From positions 186,001 through 250,000 of the forward strand of contig JALRMH010000009.1 in the NCBI GenBank assembly GCA_026119935.1: 64,000 nt of DNA, read 5' to 3'. This document shows positions 25,375 to 35,333 of this stretch, in pieces. The notes beneath the pieces are model-generated. The model was not told the DNA's origin. It searched no databases and worked only from the letters and a program-made list of their open reading frames with translations. The stretch is from Endothia cerciana. Lineage: Eukaryota > Ascomycota > Sordariomycetes > Diaporthales > Cryphonectriaceae. How positions within the stretch are numbered: position 1 is the first letter of the stretch; each line of letters opens with the position of its first letter. The translations under genes and the position numbers were made by a program.

Positions 25375-26397
25375 GTTGAAAGCACACAAGAGCGGGATCC
25401 CTAGGAGCACTTGGAAGGGATAGGTAGTTGACCTGCAGAGGGTCAAGGCCTGTATGGGCGGACAAGATTCGTAAGAAAAGCGACGCCATTCTGAGATTCG
25501 TAGGAAACTTTGTAGTATACATACAGGAACATGTTGGCATTGGCTCGCAATGCAAGTCACCTAAGACCGGTGCGTCACTACCCTCGCCACGTGGGTGAAT
25601 TCCTGTCACGATCCGCACCTGCATAGTACACGTGCCCGGGCGAGAATTTACGAGGTTGCATTGCTGCTCCTCATCTGTACCGAGGACAGGAACAACTCCT
25701 CCTTGGTGCTTGGCTCCCGCTAATCTCCCGGGCGACCAGGTAGGTGCTCCAGACCGGTTTCCAGGTCGGAGAGCGGCACAATCTTAGGCCCCTTGCAGTA
25801 GCACAGTCAGTATCCTCAATCTGTCTCGGCCCGAGTAGAGGGGCAAGAGGAAATGAACTGGGACAGGATGTGCGACGTCCCCCTCGATTGAACACGGCAA
25901 TTGGTGAGTTTCTAGTCCGGATCCATCTATCCTGAGGCGGTGCCCTAGAAGCACATGATAAGCAGCGCCCAACAGTACAGCACGCTCTCTCTCTTTCTCT
26001 GTTCAGCTCAAACCTATCAACAATACTAGTTGTTTTTATTGCGCCGCTGCGCATATTTCATGTCAGGCTTTCTGGCGAAGTTAAGACTAAAGAAGCATGT
26101 TCTACCGTGACAGAATCTCAATAGCAATGCATGTATTATGCCTCAAGATTGCCTGCAGCACGGGGAGTTCCGGGTACTATACAAGCGAGTTTTCAATATA
26201 TTGGTGTGACGCTAGTTCTGGCCTTGGCTAAAGTCAGTCTTGAGCCCCCGACAAGAACAAACTCTCAATGAGACGCGATCATGTTGACGTCACCAAGTGT
26301 GTGTTCGCTTTCCCTGCTGTCCCATCGACAGACTGTGGGCCCAGCCTGAGTCTGAACGCTGCGGGACGGAGAGCTCGCCAGTGTCACACATTGCAAG
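25375..26397. other. intergenic, nothing recognised
   Basis: About 1 kb between the SurE gene and the lactate dehydrogenase remnant. Minus-strand open stretches around 25.67-26.05 kb are Arg/Ser-rich and carry no family signal. The part nearest the SurE start is presumably its promoter. Confidence 0.4.
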
Positions 26398-26959
26398 ATG
26401 TCAGCACTACTGACGTTGACCTCGCGCATCGCTATTGTCGGTGCTGGAGGGTTCGGGTCAACCATCGCCCACTCGCTCCTCCTGCGCCCGGTCGCCAGCG
26501 AGATCTTGCTGGTTGATCCCCAGGAAGAAGCCCGTGAGCTCTATAGATACGTATGTCCTCGGCGGGCACGGCGAATCACAAGTTGTCGCGTGGTCTCGAG
26601 TCTCCATCGGAGGTATCCCGCTGGATCAGGCGATGCCGCGGGATGCGACCATCGACAAAGAGGAATCGCTCGGGACACGAAACAAAAGGCCTCTGCGATC
26701 ATACAGTCCCAGGGCTCGACAGCGTATGGAATCGGTGGTGTGGTTGTGATACTGTTTTGTATGATACGCGCGATATTCTACCTATCAGTCATCACCAGGA
26801 GGCCTTGGAAGTGTGTCTAAGCACGCCTGTCGTGTTGGACGTGAGGGCATTGTAAGACCGCTTGAAATTCCACTTGACAAGGTGCAAAGGGAAGCACTTT
26901 TTAATTCGGCAAAATCCTTGCAAGAGGTCATCAAAGAGGCTCGCAACAGCTCGGGATAG
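26398..26959 (+). pseudogene. internally deleted L-lactate dehydrogenase
   Basis: The ATG at 26398 begins the Rossmann start of an NAD-dependent L-lactate dehydrogenase: RIAIVGAGGFGSTIAHSLLL then EILLVDPQEE. About ten residues later the sequence jumps, out of frame, to the catalytic-His block GGHGESQVVAW and SIGGIPLDQAMP. Roughly 140 residues of the normal enzyme, including the mobile substrate loop and most of the NAD-binding half, are missing. Further shifts follow: AIIQSQGSTAYGIGGV, then ILPISHHQEALEVCLSTPVV, then IVRPLEIPLDKVQREAL...SAKSLQEVIKEA before a stop at 26957-26959. Both ends of the gene survive at normal order, so this was a full gene that lost its centre and then drifted. Confidence 0.88.
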
Positions 26960-27275
26960 AGAACATCGCGCCTCTGATAGGCACTTTGCGAAGAGGTCTG
27001 CGATGTGTCACAGCCATTGCTATGCCCAAGTCTTCCGATTAACCTGCCGTCTCTTTCCGGACAGGCAGTGGTATGGAATGTTCTGCGAGAATGTATATTG
27101 TTTCAGGTCGAAATGACGGCATTCTTTCGAATACCGACTGATCACATGTACTCCTGGGGTCAGAAACGGAATGCAACGGGACAGAAGTATATCAAGGAGC
27201 ATATCACTAGAGATTTGATAATAACAGTCTGAGGTAGGTGAAAATTTAGAAACGCGAGGCCATACTTGGCTCAGG
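26960..27275. other. short intergenic spacer
   Basis: About 315 bp between the lactate dehydrogenase remnant and the stop of the oxygenase gene; no coding or structural signal seen. Confidence 0.5.
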
Positions 27276-28434
27276 TCAATTTGCAATCGACTGTCCCAAG
27301 CCCCGTGCCTGCTGCAGGATCCATTCTTTGGCTGTGATTTCTTCCTCCATCTCATCAGGCTTCAGCTTCGGAATTCCCTCTGCCTCCAGTCTCTTCAGGA
27401 CCGCCTTATTTTCCGGTCTCACGAAGTACACAATGCTGTACCGATCGAATTTGCCCTGCTCCCCCGGAGCGGGCACCACCCTGTGCCTCCCAGAGCACAG
27501 CACGCCTCCAGTCCACTTGACCGTAGCATCCCCAAGGTTGACGATGGCATGGTTCGGCGGCGGTGGCTCTACCCACAGCCATCTCGGCTGCTCGCCGGAT
27601 CCATCAGAGATAGCCGCCGTGCTGTCCGGGTCGACGATGTTCTCGAAGCTTCCCCGCGAGGGATCCGACCAGACCTGCAACCCCCCAAGCCAGTTGAACA
27701 GGATCGTGATGGTGCCAAAGTCGGTATGTCCCGGTGTCTGGACCTCGGGAAGCTCGGCCGTCCTCCTGGGCGGGCCGTGGGTCATCCGCACGTGATCGCC
27801 TGATTCTTCCGTGATTCGGTGGTACTTATCCAGGGCATCAGGCGGGAGGCCAAGTCTGGAGGCGAGGATAGACATGATCTCCAGGCCGGTTCGGTGGGCA
27901 TTGCGCATGTACCTAGCGATCAGGGGCTTTTGATCGAGGACGAGTTGTGGTAGCGGCCAGCGGTCGGTGTTCTCTAGAATAGCATCCTTGGACACGTTGA
28001 AGAAGCCAGCTGTGTCCGGAGTGCCCTTGGCATCTGTTTTGGTGGCTCCGATCGGTTTGAACCTAGGAGCAGCGTCAATTATCTGAAGTTCCTTCTTTTC
28101 TCAACTTGTCAACGAAATGGTCTTACCCGAAGATGGAGTCCTTCATTGGATACTTTTCTTTCTCCTTCTGTGGTAGCTTATGAACCTTCTCTGCCAACCT
28201 GACAAGATCGTCGGCGTCGGCCTGCATAGAACCTGCCGAACTGCCATTGAAATCTAGGGAGAAGAAGCCCCTCTCCTTGCAAGTTTCGAATAGGCGGTCC
28301 TTAAGTACATTGTCACCCTTCTCAAGCTGAGCAAGTGAGAACGTCTCCAGCTTCACACTCGGAACATCTTTCGGGAAGGGCGGGTATGTTGTGTGATCGA
28401 GAAGGGCTCCACTTGTTCCATTCGAGGCCATCAT
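27276..28434 (-). CDS. 2-oxoglutarate/Fe(II)-dependent oxygenase (isopenicillin N synthase-like)
   Basis: Two exons (28434-28127 and 28062-27276) join over a 64-bp GTAAGA...TAG intron, giving about 364 residues. The N-terminal DIOX_N domain occupies about residues 28-130. The C-terminal jelly-roll holds the iron triad HTD (His215, Asp217) and His296 in SGRHRVV, and the 2-oxoglutarate-binding RYS at about 310-312. The family covers many fungal oxidations in toxin, pigment and amino-acid metabolism; the substrate cannot be told from sequence. It is a generic family member: no residues mark it as true isopenicillin N synthase, which uses no 2-oxoglutarate. It lies between a dead lactate dehydrogenase gene and an MFS transporter, which may export a related product. 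Confidence 0.9.
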
Positions 28435-29689
28435 GCGTGTCTGAAGAAGGCACCCTGGGTTGGTGAACTACAGCGACGTATGCTGACTGTTGCCGCGAGT
28501 ATACGGAGTAATATTGGAGCAACAGAGATCACGAGAAGAGATTCGGGCGCAGATTGATGAAAGCCTTCACGTGGTGACACACGGTTTCTGGAGCGTAGCA
28601 TGAACGGGAAAACTCGATGGTCGCTTGGCGCATTTTACTTCGAGCCAGATGTCTAATCACTCCACTCCGTAAATACCTATCATACGCCTCAAGCAGGTTT
28701 CAGGGTGCGGGGGAAGCAGCACATGATGTAAAGCTGATCTAGTTGCTCAGACGGTAATATCTTCGGCTTGGGGCGTGAGGAGGCGCAGATGCGGAGCAAA
28801 TTGAGATAGGACTTGACAATGTGCCCTCGTGCTGTCACTCATGACCCGGCGATACAATAATTCCTTGCTAGTCTATTGTTATGCTTGCCTTTATCTGATG
28901 CTCATTTACGGCCTCAAGTCTCTGCACCCCGTCGTGGAAGAATTATCACGGCAAGTTCAGCCTGGACGCTGCTATAACCCACCACAGAGAACTCGCTGGT
29001 TTAAACGTGATGCTTATCTAGATGTAATTAGCTCAATCCGACTTCTTTGCATGCTCTTCCAGCTTTCAATATGCATATTATCGCAGCCGTGAGAAAAGAA
29101 TTCCATGGGTAAGGTGTTAGAGCTATGATTACAGAAGTCCTGAAGAAGCAGATGTCCGTCTTGACAATAATGGCCCAAAGGTTCACTTGGCTCGCTCTGA
29201 CATCACCTCCAAATTCCTATTTAGATAATCGTGCAAAACGCTCGGCTCGGATACTGCGAGAATTTCAGGCACGGTGGGTGAGTACCTATGGAATTGTGTA
29301 CGCCCTTCAAGGTGGGTACCTAGGGAATTGTGTACGCCCTTCAAGGTGGGTACCTATGGAATTGTGTACGCCCTTCAAGGTCGTCTGTTTGACAAGTTGG
29401 TGAGAGACTAATCACAGAACTAGGGACATCATAGCGGGTCTGTTTGCCATCCGATGTCGTCGGTAGAAATTTCACCTGCCTTACAAATGCATCCACATAG
29501 GAGGCGACAAGTTTAGGATGTTTTATTTCCGCGAACCCGCCCAGCCTCCGGAACGTGTTGCCGGGCAGAGAGAGTGAGGCACCAGGCACTTTGACCACTT
29601 CTCCATAATACTAAACCTGTCGGCACAGTCTTCTGTTATTTCTGCAGCTTAGTGATATTTGTTGTTCTCGACTCGCCACATCCATCGCG
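28435..29689. other. intergenic with a short tandem repeat
   Basis: About 1.25 kb, probably holding the promoters of the divergent oxygenase and MFS genes. Besides the 34-bp triple repeat at 29278-29379 I see no structure or coding signal. Confidence 0.5.
29278..29379 (+). repeat. 34-bp tandem repeat, three copies
   Basis: Units at 29278-29311, 29312-29345 and 29346-29379. Each runs GTGGGTACCTATGGAATTG then TGTACGCCCTTCAAG; unit 1 differs at one base (GTGAGT) and unit 2 at one base (CTAGGG). The near-identity suggests recent slippage or duplication. Each unit starts with GTGRGT and ends with CAAG. Confidence 0.9.
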
Positions 29690-31498
29690 ATGCAGTCCCT
29701 GCGACAGTCGAGACATCTCCTGCGCGCGGTGAAAGCCCAGATCGAGCGTGACGCAGAGACAGCGAAACGGAGGACCCGCGCCGCTCAGGAAAACGACCCT
29801 GCCGCTGCAGAAGCACAACAGCAAGTTGATGTGGAAAAAGTCGACGATGACGGGCAGCGAGGAGATTCATCAGAACACATCGGCAGCGCCGTGTCGAGGA
29901 TCAGCAGCAGAAGCAGCGCCGACAGCTCAGTGCTGGGCGAGGAGGAGCACAGTTCCACTGCGGTAGAGCGGGTCCCGACGACCGCGACGCAGTACTCAGC
30001 ACGAGCTGCACTCGGCCACTCATTGACCGGCGTGCATGCCAGAGACCGCAGGACACACGAAGGCAAGGGGGAGAAGGTCTTTGTCGTCGGGTGGGAAGGC
30101 CCCGACGACCCTCTCAATCCGCGGAACTGGCCGCTGGCCCGGCGCATCAGCTGCACGTTGCAGATTTCGCTTATTGCCGCGGGGGTCGGTGCCGCCTCTG
30201 GGATTGATGCCACGGTCTTGCCACAGGCCGCAGCGTCGCTCGGCGTCAGTGAGGTGGCAGAGTCGCTGGCAACCGGACTATATCTCGTCGGTATGGGCCT
30301 GGGTTCGCTGGTGGCCGGCCCCTTTTCCGAGACTTTCGGACGCAACGCAGTGTATATTGGGTCCATGGCGGTCTTCATGATCTGGATCATGGCATCGGGC
30401 CTCGCGCCAAACTTTGGGGCGCAGATCGCGTTCCGCCTTCTGGCTGGGTGCTCCGCCTCGACGCCTCTTGTCTGCTCCGGAGGCTCCGTCGCGGACATGT
30501 TCAACAGCATCGAAAAGACCTGGGCTTTTCCCATGTACGCCATCGCAGCCTTTGGAGGGCCCATGCTCGGCGCTGTCATGGGCGCATATATCGGACCTGC
30601 GACAGCCGTCAGCTGGCGGTGGACAGAGTGGACCGTGCTCATGCTCTCCGCGGTCATCGTGCTGCTGGTATGTCTACTGATGCCCGAGACTTACTCACCT
30701 CTGCTCCTGCGGTGGAAGGCAAAGCACCTTAGGCATATCACTGGAGACGATCGTTTCCGCTCCGAGCACGAGATCATCAAGTCCACACTTTTCAGCCGGC
30801 TGAAGGTGAGCATGACGAGACCTTTTCTCATGTTTACTGAGCCGATCATCCTCGCCATGTGTCTCTATCTGTCGGTTGTCTACATTGTTCTCTTCACATT
30901 CTTAGTCGGATGGCCGTACATATTCGAAGATACGTATCACACCTCCCAGGGACTCGGCAACATCATATTCGTGGCCATGTTCTTGGGCGTGTGGTTCAAC
31001 CTCCTCTTAGTCCCGATCGTCTACCGCATGACGACAAAGCAGATCAAGGTGGCCGAGGCTCGAGGCGAGGGCCAGCACTTCAACCCTGAGATTCGGCTGT
31101 GGTACGCCATGCTTGGCCCGGCTGTCTCTATCCCGATATCGCTATTTTGGATGGGATGGACAGCATCACCCAGCATTAGCATCTGGTCGCCCATTATCGC
31201 TGCCGGCCTCTTTGGCTTCGGCGTCACCGGGGTCTTCATATGTGCATACATGTATGTCATCGACAGCTATGAGACGTACAGCGCCTCAGCATTGACCTTC
31301 ACTGCGCTGGTGAGGTATATCATTGCTGGTGGAATGACGGTAGTGGGGATCCCATTCTACACCAACATGGGCGTCCATTATACACTCACGATACTGGCAT
31401 GCATCTCGTGTGTATTAGTCCTCGTGCCGTACTCCCTTTACAGCTGGGGATATCTACTTCGGAGGCGAAGCAAGTACGCTGTGTCCCGTGAGATTTGA
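29690..31498 (+). CDS. MFS multidrug transporter, DHA1 type
   Basis: Single exon, 602 residues. A hydrophilic N-terminus of about 130 residues rich in Ser, Glu and Arg precedes GWEGPDDPLNPRNW, the usual lead-in of fungal DHA1 transporters. Twelve membrane helices follow. Family marks are SETFGRN after helix 2 (motif A region), AFRLLAG around helix 4, SWRWTEW before helix 6 and MPETYSPLLLRWKAKHLR in the central loop. These are proton-driven exporters of drugs, toxins or polyamines in the plasma membrane. The ATG at 29690 is the first in the frame and has a reasonable context. A link to the neighbouring oxygenase is plausible but unproven. Confidence 0.92.
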   Translation: MQSLRQSRHLLRAVKAQIERDAETAKRRTRAAQENDPAAAEAQQQVDVEKVDDDGQRGDSSEHIGSAVSRISSRSSADSSVLGEEEHSSTAVERVPTTATQYSARAALGHSLTGVHARDRRTHEGKGEKVFVVGWEGPDDPLNPRNWPLARRISCTLQISLIAAGVGAASGIDATVLPQAAASLGVSEVAESLATGLYLVGMGLGSLVAGPFSETFGRNAVYIGSMAVFMIWIMASGLAPNFGAQIAFRLLAGCSASTPLVCSGGSVADMFNSIEKTWAFPMYAIAAFGGPMLGAVMGAYIGPATAVSWRWTEWTVLMLSAVIVLLVCLLMPETYSPLLLRWKAKHLRHITGDDRFRSEHEIIKSTLFSRLKVSMTRPFLMFTEPIILAMCLYLSVVYIVLFTFLVGWPYIFEDTYHTSQGLGNIIFVAMFLGVWFNLLLVPIVYRMTTKQIKVAEARGEGQHFNPEIRLWYAMLGPAVSIPISLFWMGWTASPSISIWSPIIAAGLFGFGVTGVFICAYMYVIDSYETYSASALTFTALVRYIIAGGMTVVGIPFYTNMGVHYTLTILACISCVLVLVPYSLYSWGYLLRRRSKYAVSREI

Positions 31499-31952
31499 CA
31501 TAACGAAAGAGATGCGTTACGACCTCAAACAACGCTATGGATAAGAGCGACACGACATTCACGAGCCGAGTCGCGGATGACTCGATGATGAGACCTCGAG
31601 TTTTTCAAGGGCTTTTGGTGATGACTCTAGATCCTGGACTATAGACCACAGAATGCAAAATAATGATAATGTGAGGAAATAGAGGCTCTGTGGGCATAGA
31701 AAGATATGGATTGGATTCTCCTCTCTAGACAAAAGGAATATCTGAAATAAGCTCGAAAACGTGGTTTAAGTATGCATATCAACCAGGGTTAGGGTTTAGA
31801 AGCGTATTCTTTTCCACAGATAACCCCCTCCCTCAAGCGTTCCCCAGCGCTTTGTTGGTCATCGCCATTATATCCCCTTTAACGCCATCCCCAGGTCTAG
31901 CCTTTACTCCTTGGTGCCGCAGGCATGGGTTATGATATCTGGAATAACATTT
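31499..31952. other. convergent 3' spacer
   Basis: About 450 bp between the stops of the MFS and GH72 genes. It contains AGGGTTAGGGTTTAG near 31785-31799, a two-unit telomere-like motif, and otherwise A+T-rich 3'-UTR-like sequence. Confidence 0.5.
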
Positions 31953-33721
31953 TTACAGAGTCAGGGCAACAGCCCCGACGGCGACGAGCAGAGTCCCGGC
32001 CCACCCGGCACTTGCGACTGCCGTCGTGCGCCCAGCACCGCTGGTGCCCTGCCCGCTGCTTGAAGACTGCGTAGAGTTGCCGTTAGCTTCTATGCCATCA
32101 TCACTGGTGGTCGTGCTGCCGGAGGTGCTCACGGAGCTGCCGCCGCCACTAGACCCCGAGCTGCCGCTGCTGCTGACCGCCCGTGACGGCGTGACGATCT
32201 TCGCCTGCCCGGAGAAGTCGCAGGCAGTGCTGGCCTTTTTCTGGCTGATGTAGTATTGGTTCATCGCGTTCGTCAGCTGCTGCGTCGTGTTGCACATGAC
32301 GAAGTCGCCGTATGTTCCGCTCGTGGCGTTGGATGTGATGCCCGCACAAGCGGTCGCGTCGAGACCGCATATGGTCCCAAACAACGAGGCCATCTTGTCG
32401 ACATCGCTCGCTAGTTCGTCGGTCGGGACACACGCCGACGATGCGACCATGTCCTCGCAGGCAGTCACGTTGGGAGTCGGAGGCAGGGCCTCGGCTGATA
32501 GCCAGACGTCTGCCTGGACTGCGGGACACGCGCGTGGCACGTTTGACGGGGTGTAGGAGTTCATGTCAATGCCCGTGCTTGTTGAGTTGGCGTCAACCTC
32601 CTCGATTGCGGTGGCCAGTGTCTGGAAGTCCTTCAGCGGGGTGACGGTTGTGCCGGATAGTGAGACAAGACCTAGTTATACAGTAGCATCAGTACCAAGC
32701 AGGGGGGCAACGAGGCTATGCCCTAAGAGAAGACCTACCAAAGTCGTTCTGCTCCTCGAAATACTCGTAGACGATTCCACCGCTCCAGACCGTGTTCATC
32801 AGCGAGCTGTATAGGACCCCAGTCTCCTGCCAGACCCGCGCCTCACCTCCGCCGGGGTTGTTACAGCCATATTCGGAGAAGAAGGCCGGTACCGAGTAGT
32901 TCGAGAAGAACTCCGTGCGCTCCTGGTATCCGCTCGCCTGGAAGGTGTTCTGGCCGCACCATTCGTAGATGTTGTAGCCCCAGAAGTCGACCGCGGCAGA
33001 CTGGTCCTCCCCGCAGTTGAAGTAGTCCGCCAGGTTGTCACGCGTGTCCGCGTCGTCGTTGGTGGCGTATCCCACACCAACCCACCGGCCCAAGTTCTTC
33101 GACTGGATGTATGACTTGCTGTCCCGAACCGCTGCCTTCACGAACGCGGATGAGGCACTGTTGGTCTTGTTGTTGGTCACCTCGTTCCCGGCGAAGAACC
33201 CGAGGGCGTTCTGGTACTGGCCCAGGTTGTCAATCACCCCCTGGTATCGCGCAAACAGGTCCGTCGTCCACGCGGGAGAGTCTCTGTTGATGGACTGGCC
33301 CGGCACACCCAGGTCCGCAATCACGTATATACCGGCGGCATCGAGGGCGTTCATACATGCTGAGTGGTCCTGCGTGGGATCAACAGCGTAGACACGAATC
33401 GTGTTTGTGCCCAGTTGCTGGAGCATGGGAATGTCCCGCTCGCAGCTTGCTGAGTCTGCCAGCGAGTCAATGAATGTCGCGTTCGTTGTCTCGGCCGCTC
33501 CTCCGGGCGCGATGCCCTGTTGGTATGCCACGCCCTTGATGAAGAACTGGGTGCCATTCGAAGAGTAAAATAGATATTGACCCTGCGCCGCGTATTAGCT
33601 GCCGAATTCGGTACTGCATTGGTACTCTGCGGCTTACCTTTGCAGTGATAGGGTCTACCGCCGCAATCTCCCCCGCCAAAAAAGCGGTTATGAGCGCCGC
33701 AGGTATCCCTCGAGGAACCAT
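31953..33721 (-). CDS. gel: GPI-anchored beta-1,3-glucanosyltransferase, GH72 with X8 domain
   Basis: Three exons (33721-33638, 33582-32739 and 32671-31953) with introns of 55 and 67 bp give about 548 residues. A signal peptide (about 1-21) leads to the GH72 domain: GQYLFYSSNGTQFFIKG is joined exactly across intron 1. The acid/base Glu lies in AGNEVTNN (about Glu162) and the nucleophile in FFSEYGC (about Glu265), close to Gel1 positions. After the second intron comes the Cys-rich X8 (CBM43) domain, CEDMVASSACV...CGLDATAC...CDFSG. A Ser/Gly-rich linker and a C-terminal hydrophobic GPI signal follow. The enzyme elongates and branches cell-wall beta-1,3-glucan at the outer membrane face. All expected catalytic residues are present. 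The symbol is used at family level (gel/gas). Confidence 0.93.
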
Positions 33722-35333
33722 CTTGTATATAAAAAAAGATATAAAAGATAGAGTGGAAAAACAAAGGGTCGTTTCACGAGCCGGCTGACGCTTTGAGGTC
33801 GTCTGAAATATCGGCAAGCTAATAACAATACTAGGCCGCACCTGTGGGCTCCAGAAGAAAGAATGGCAGCCTGCAGCCAGAGGTATAATTAAAGCCTAAA
33901 GATGACGAACGAGTGCACTTCCTGAGCTTGGTCACTAGCCAGTTTAAGCGGACGATATCTAATGAACGACGAGAGTAGTCGAATTGCCGCAGAACAAGAT
34001 CGGGAGGAGGGTGCCTTTCTGCGTAGCACCAAAATCCTCGGTATAAGCCTGTCCGGCACACAAGTCATTTCTCAAATACAGCATGAGGCACTGCGCCCCC
34101 TTGACTGTGGCAGACCAGGAATACAAGACAGCATCTGATACACGATGCCCGAGTACGCTGGGTGAGGCTGAAACACCTGGCCCCTGGCTCCCGGGGTATC
34201 CATGTGTAACCTTAAACCTTACATGGAGATCACTGGGGACCTCCTCGGGGAGTCTCAGGGGCCGAGACGGTAGAAATGATCTTCATAGCCCCATCACCTG
34301 TCACACTCTCGTTCTCAAGTTTTCATGTCGGGTGGATCTTCAAACAGTTCTCGACAGCCAAAGTCGAGCCTTGCGGGACGGACTCGGACAGTCTCTGTCA
34401 GACTGGCCAGCGTATTTCTCGGGGGCCTGTCAACTCAAGAGAAATTTCCAAGATTAGAAACTTCGTCAACCTCAGATGAACGGAACTCAAGACATGCAAA
34501 GCGTTGCATGATGTCATTGACAGCTTCGTGGCTGAGAGAAGAGAATTCGCGACTGACAAGGGACAGCATTAAATTAATGTGCACTGTGAGGTATGAGAAA
34601 TGATGAGATGCACAAGAGGCAAGGTCGGCCAGCCTCAGAAGTGGACAACGCCGCGAGGTTTGTATGAACTTTCGCCTGTGCCCATTAATTTTTCCCCCGG
34701 GTACTATGTCCACTGACCCAGTGCCTAGCCCGGGAACGCTGGAAGAGGACACGGCAGAGAGGTTTCTGGACGACTGTGCATGGTACATTTGATGGCTATG
34801 CGCCGGAACACAATTCCAGGGGTCGCGCGCCATCTGCGGCGCGGTAAAGGACCCCGCCCTGGTCCCGACCCGAGATCTTTACTGGTACTTTTTGACGTGA
34901 TTATATCTCCTAGCGGGCGACCTCGTCTGCTGCAGATTTGGAGACTCATATGTCTCCTCAGTGGCGCCACCTGGCTTGCGGCTGCTGTATGTCTTCCCTG
35001 TCGTGACCGAGTGTCCAAAGCTCCACCACGGCAATGGTCGATCGCCCGATCGGAAGTCGGTGATATACCGTGAGCAGAAGGTGGATGCGCTTTCGACGAC
35101 GGCGTGCAGCTCTAATCTGCGGGACGCAAGGGACAGGGCCCAACAGCCCTTCAGTGGGAGAATTCAACATTGGCTATAGCGCCTTCGCCTTGGCGATATA
35201 AAATCCTAGATCCGCAACGCTCTCGGCCTCGGTCTACGGACCCATTTGGCTCCTGGGTATGGTTCTCACAGCAGGTAAGGTCGGGCAGAACTCTGTTTCC
35301 CAGAACCTCGGAACCACCTCAGCACAGCCCATC
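33722..35333. other. divergent promoter region, GH72 and sulfatase
   Basis: About 1.6 kb with several open stretches under 130 codons on both strands but no recognisable protein. It should carry the promoters of the two divergent genes. Confidence 0.45.
35197..35203 (+). promoter_or_regulatory. TATA box upstream of the sulfatase
   Basis: TATAAAA lies 62 bp before the ATG at 35259 and 137 bp before that at 35334, so both starts remain possible. Confidence 0.4.
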
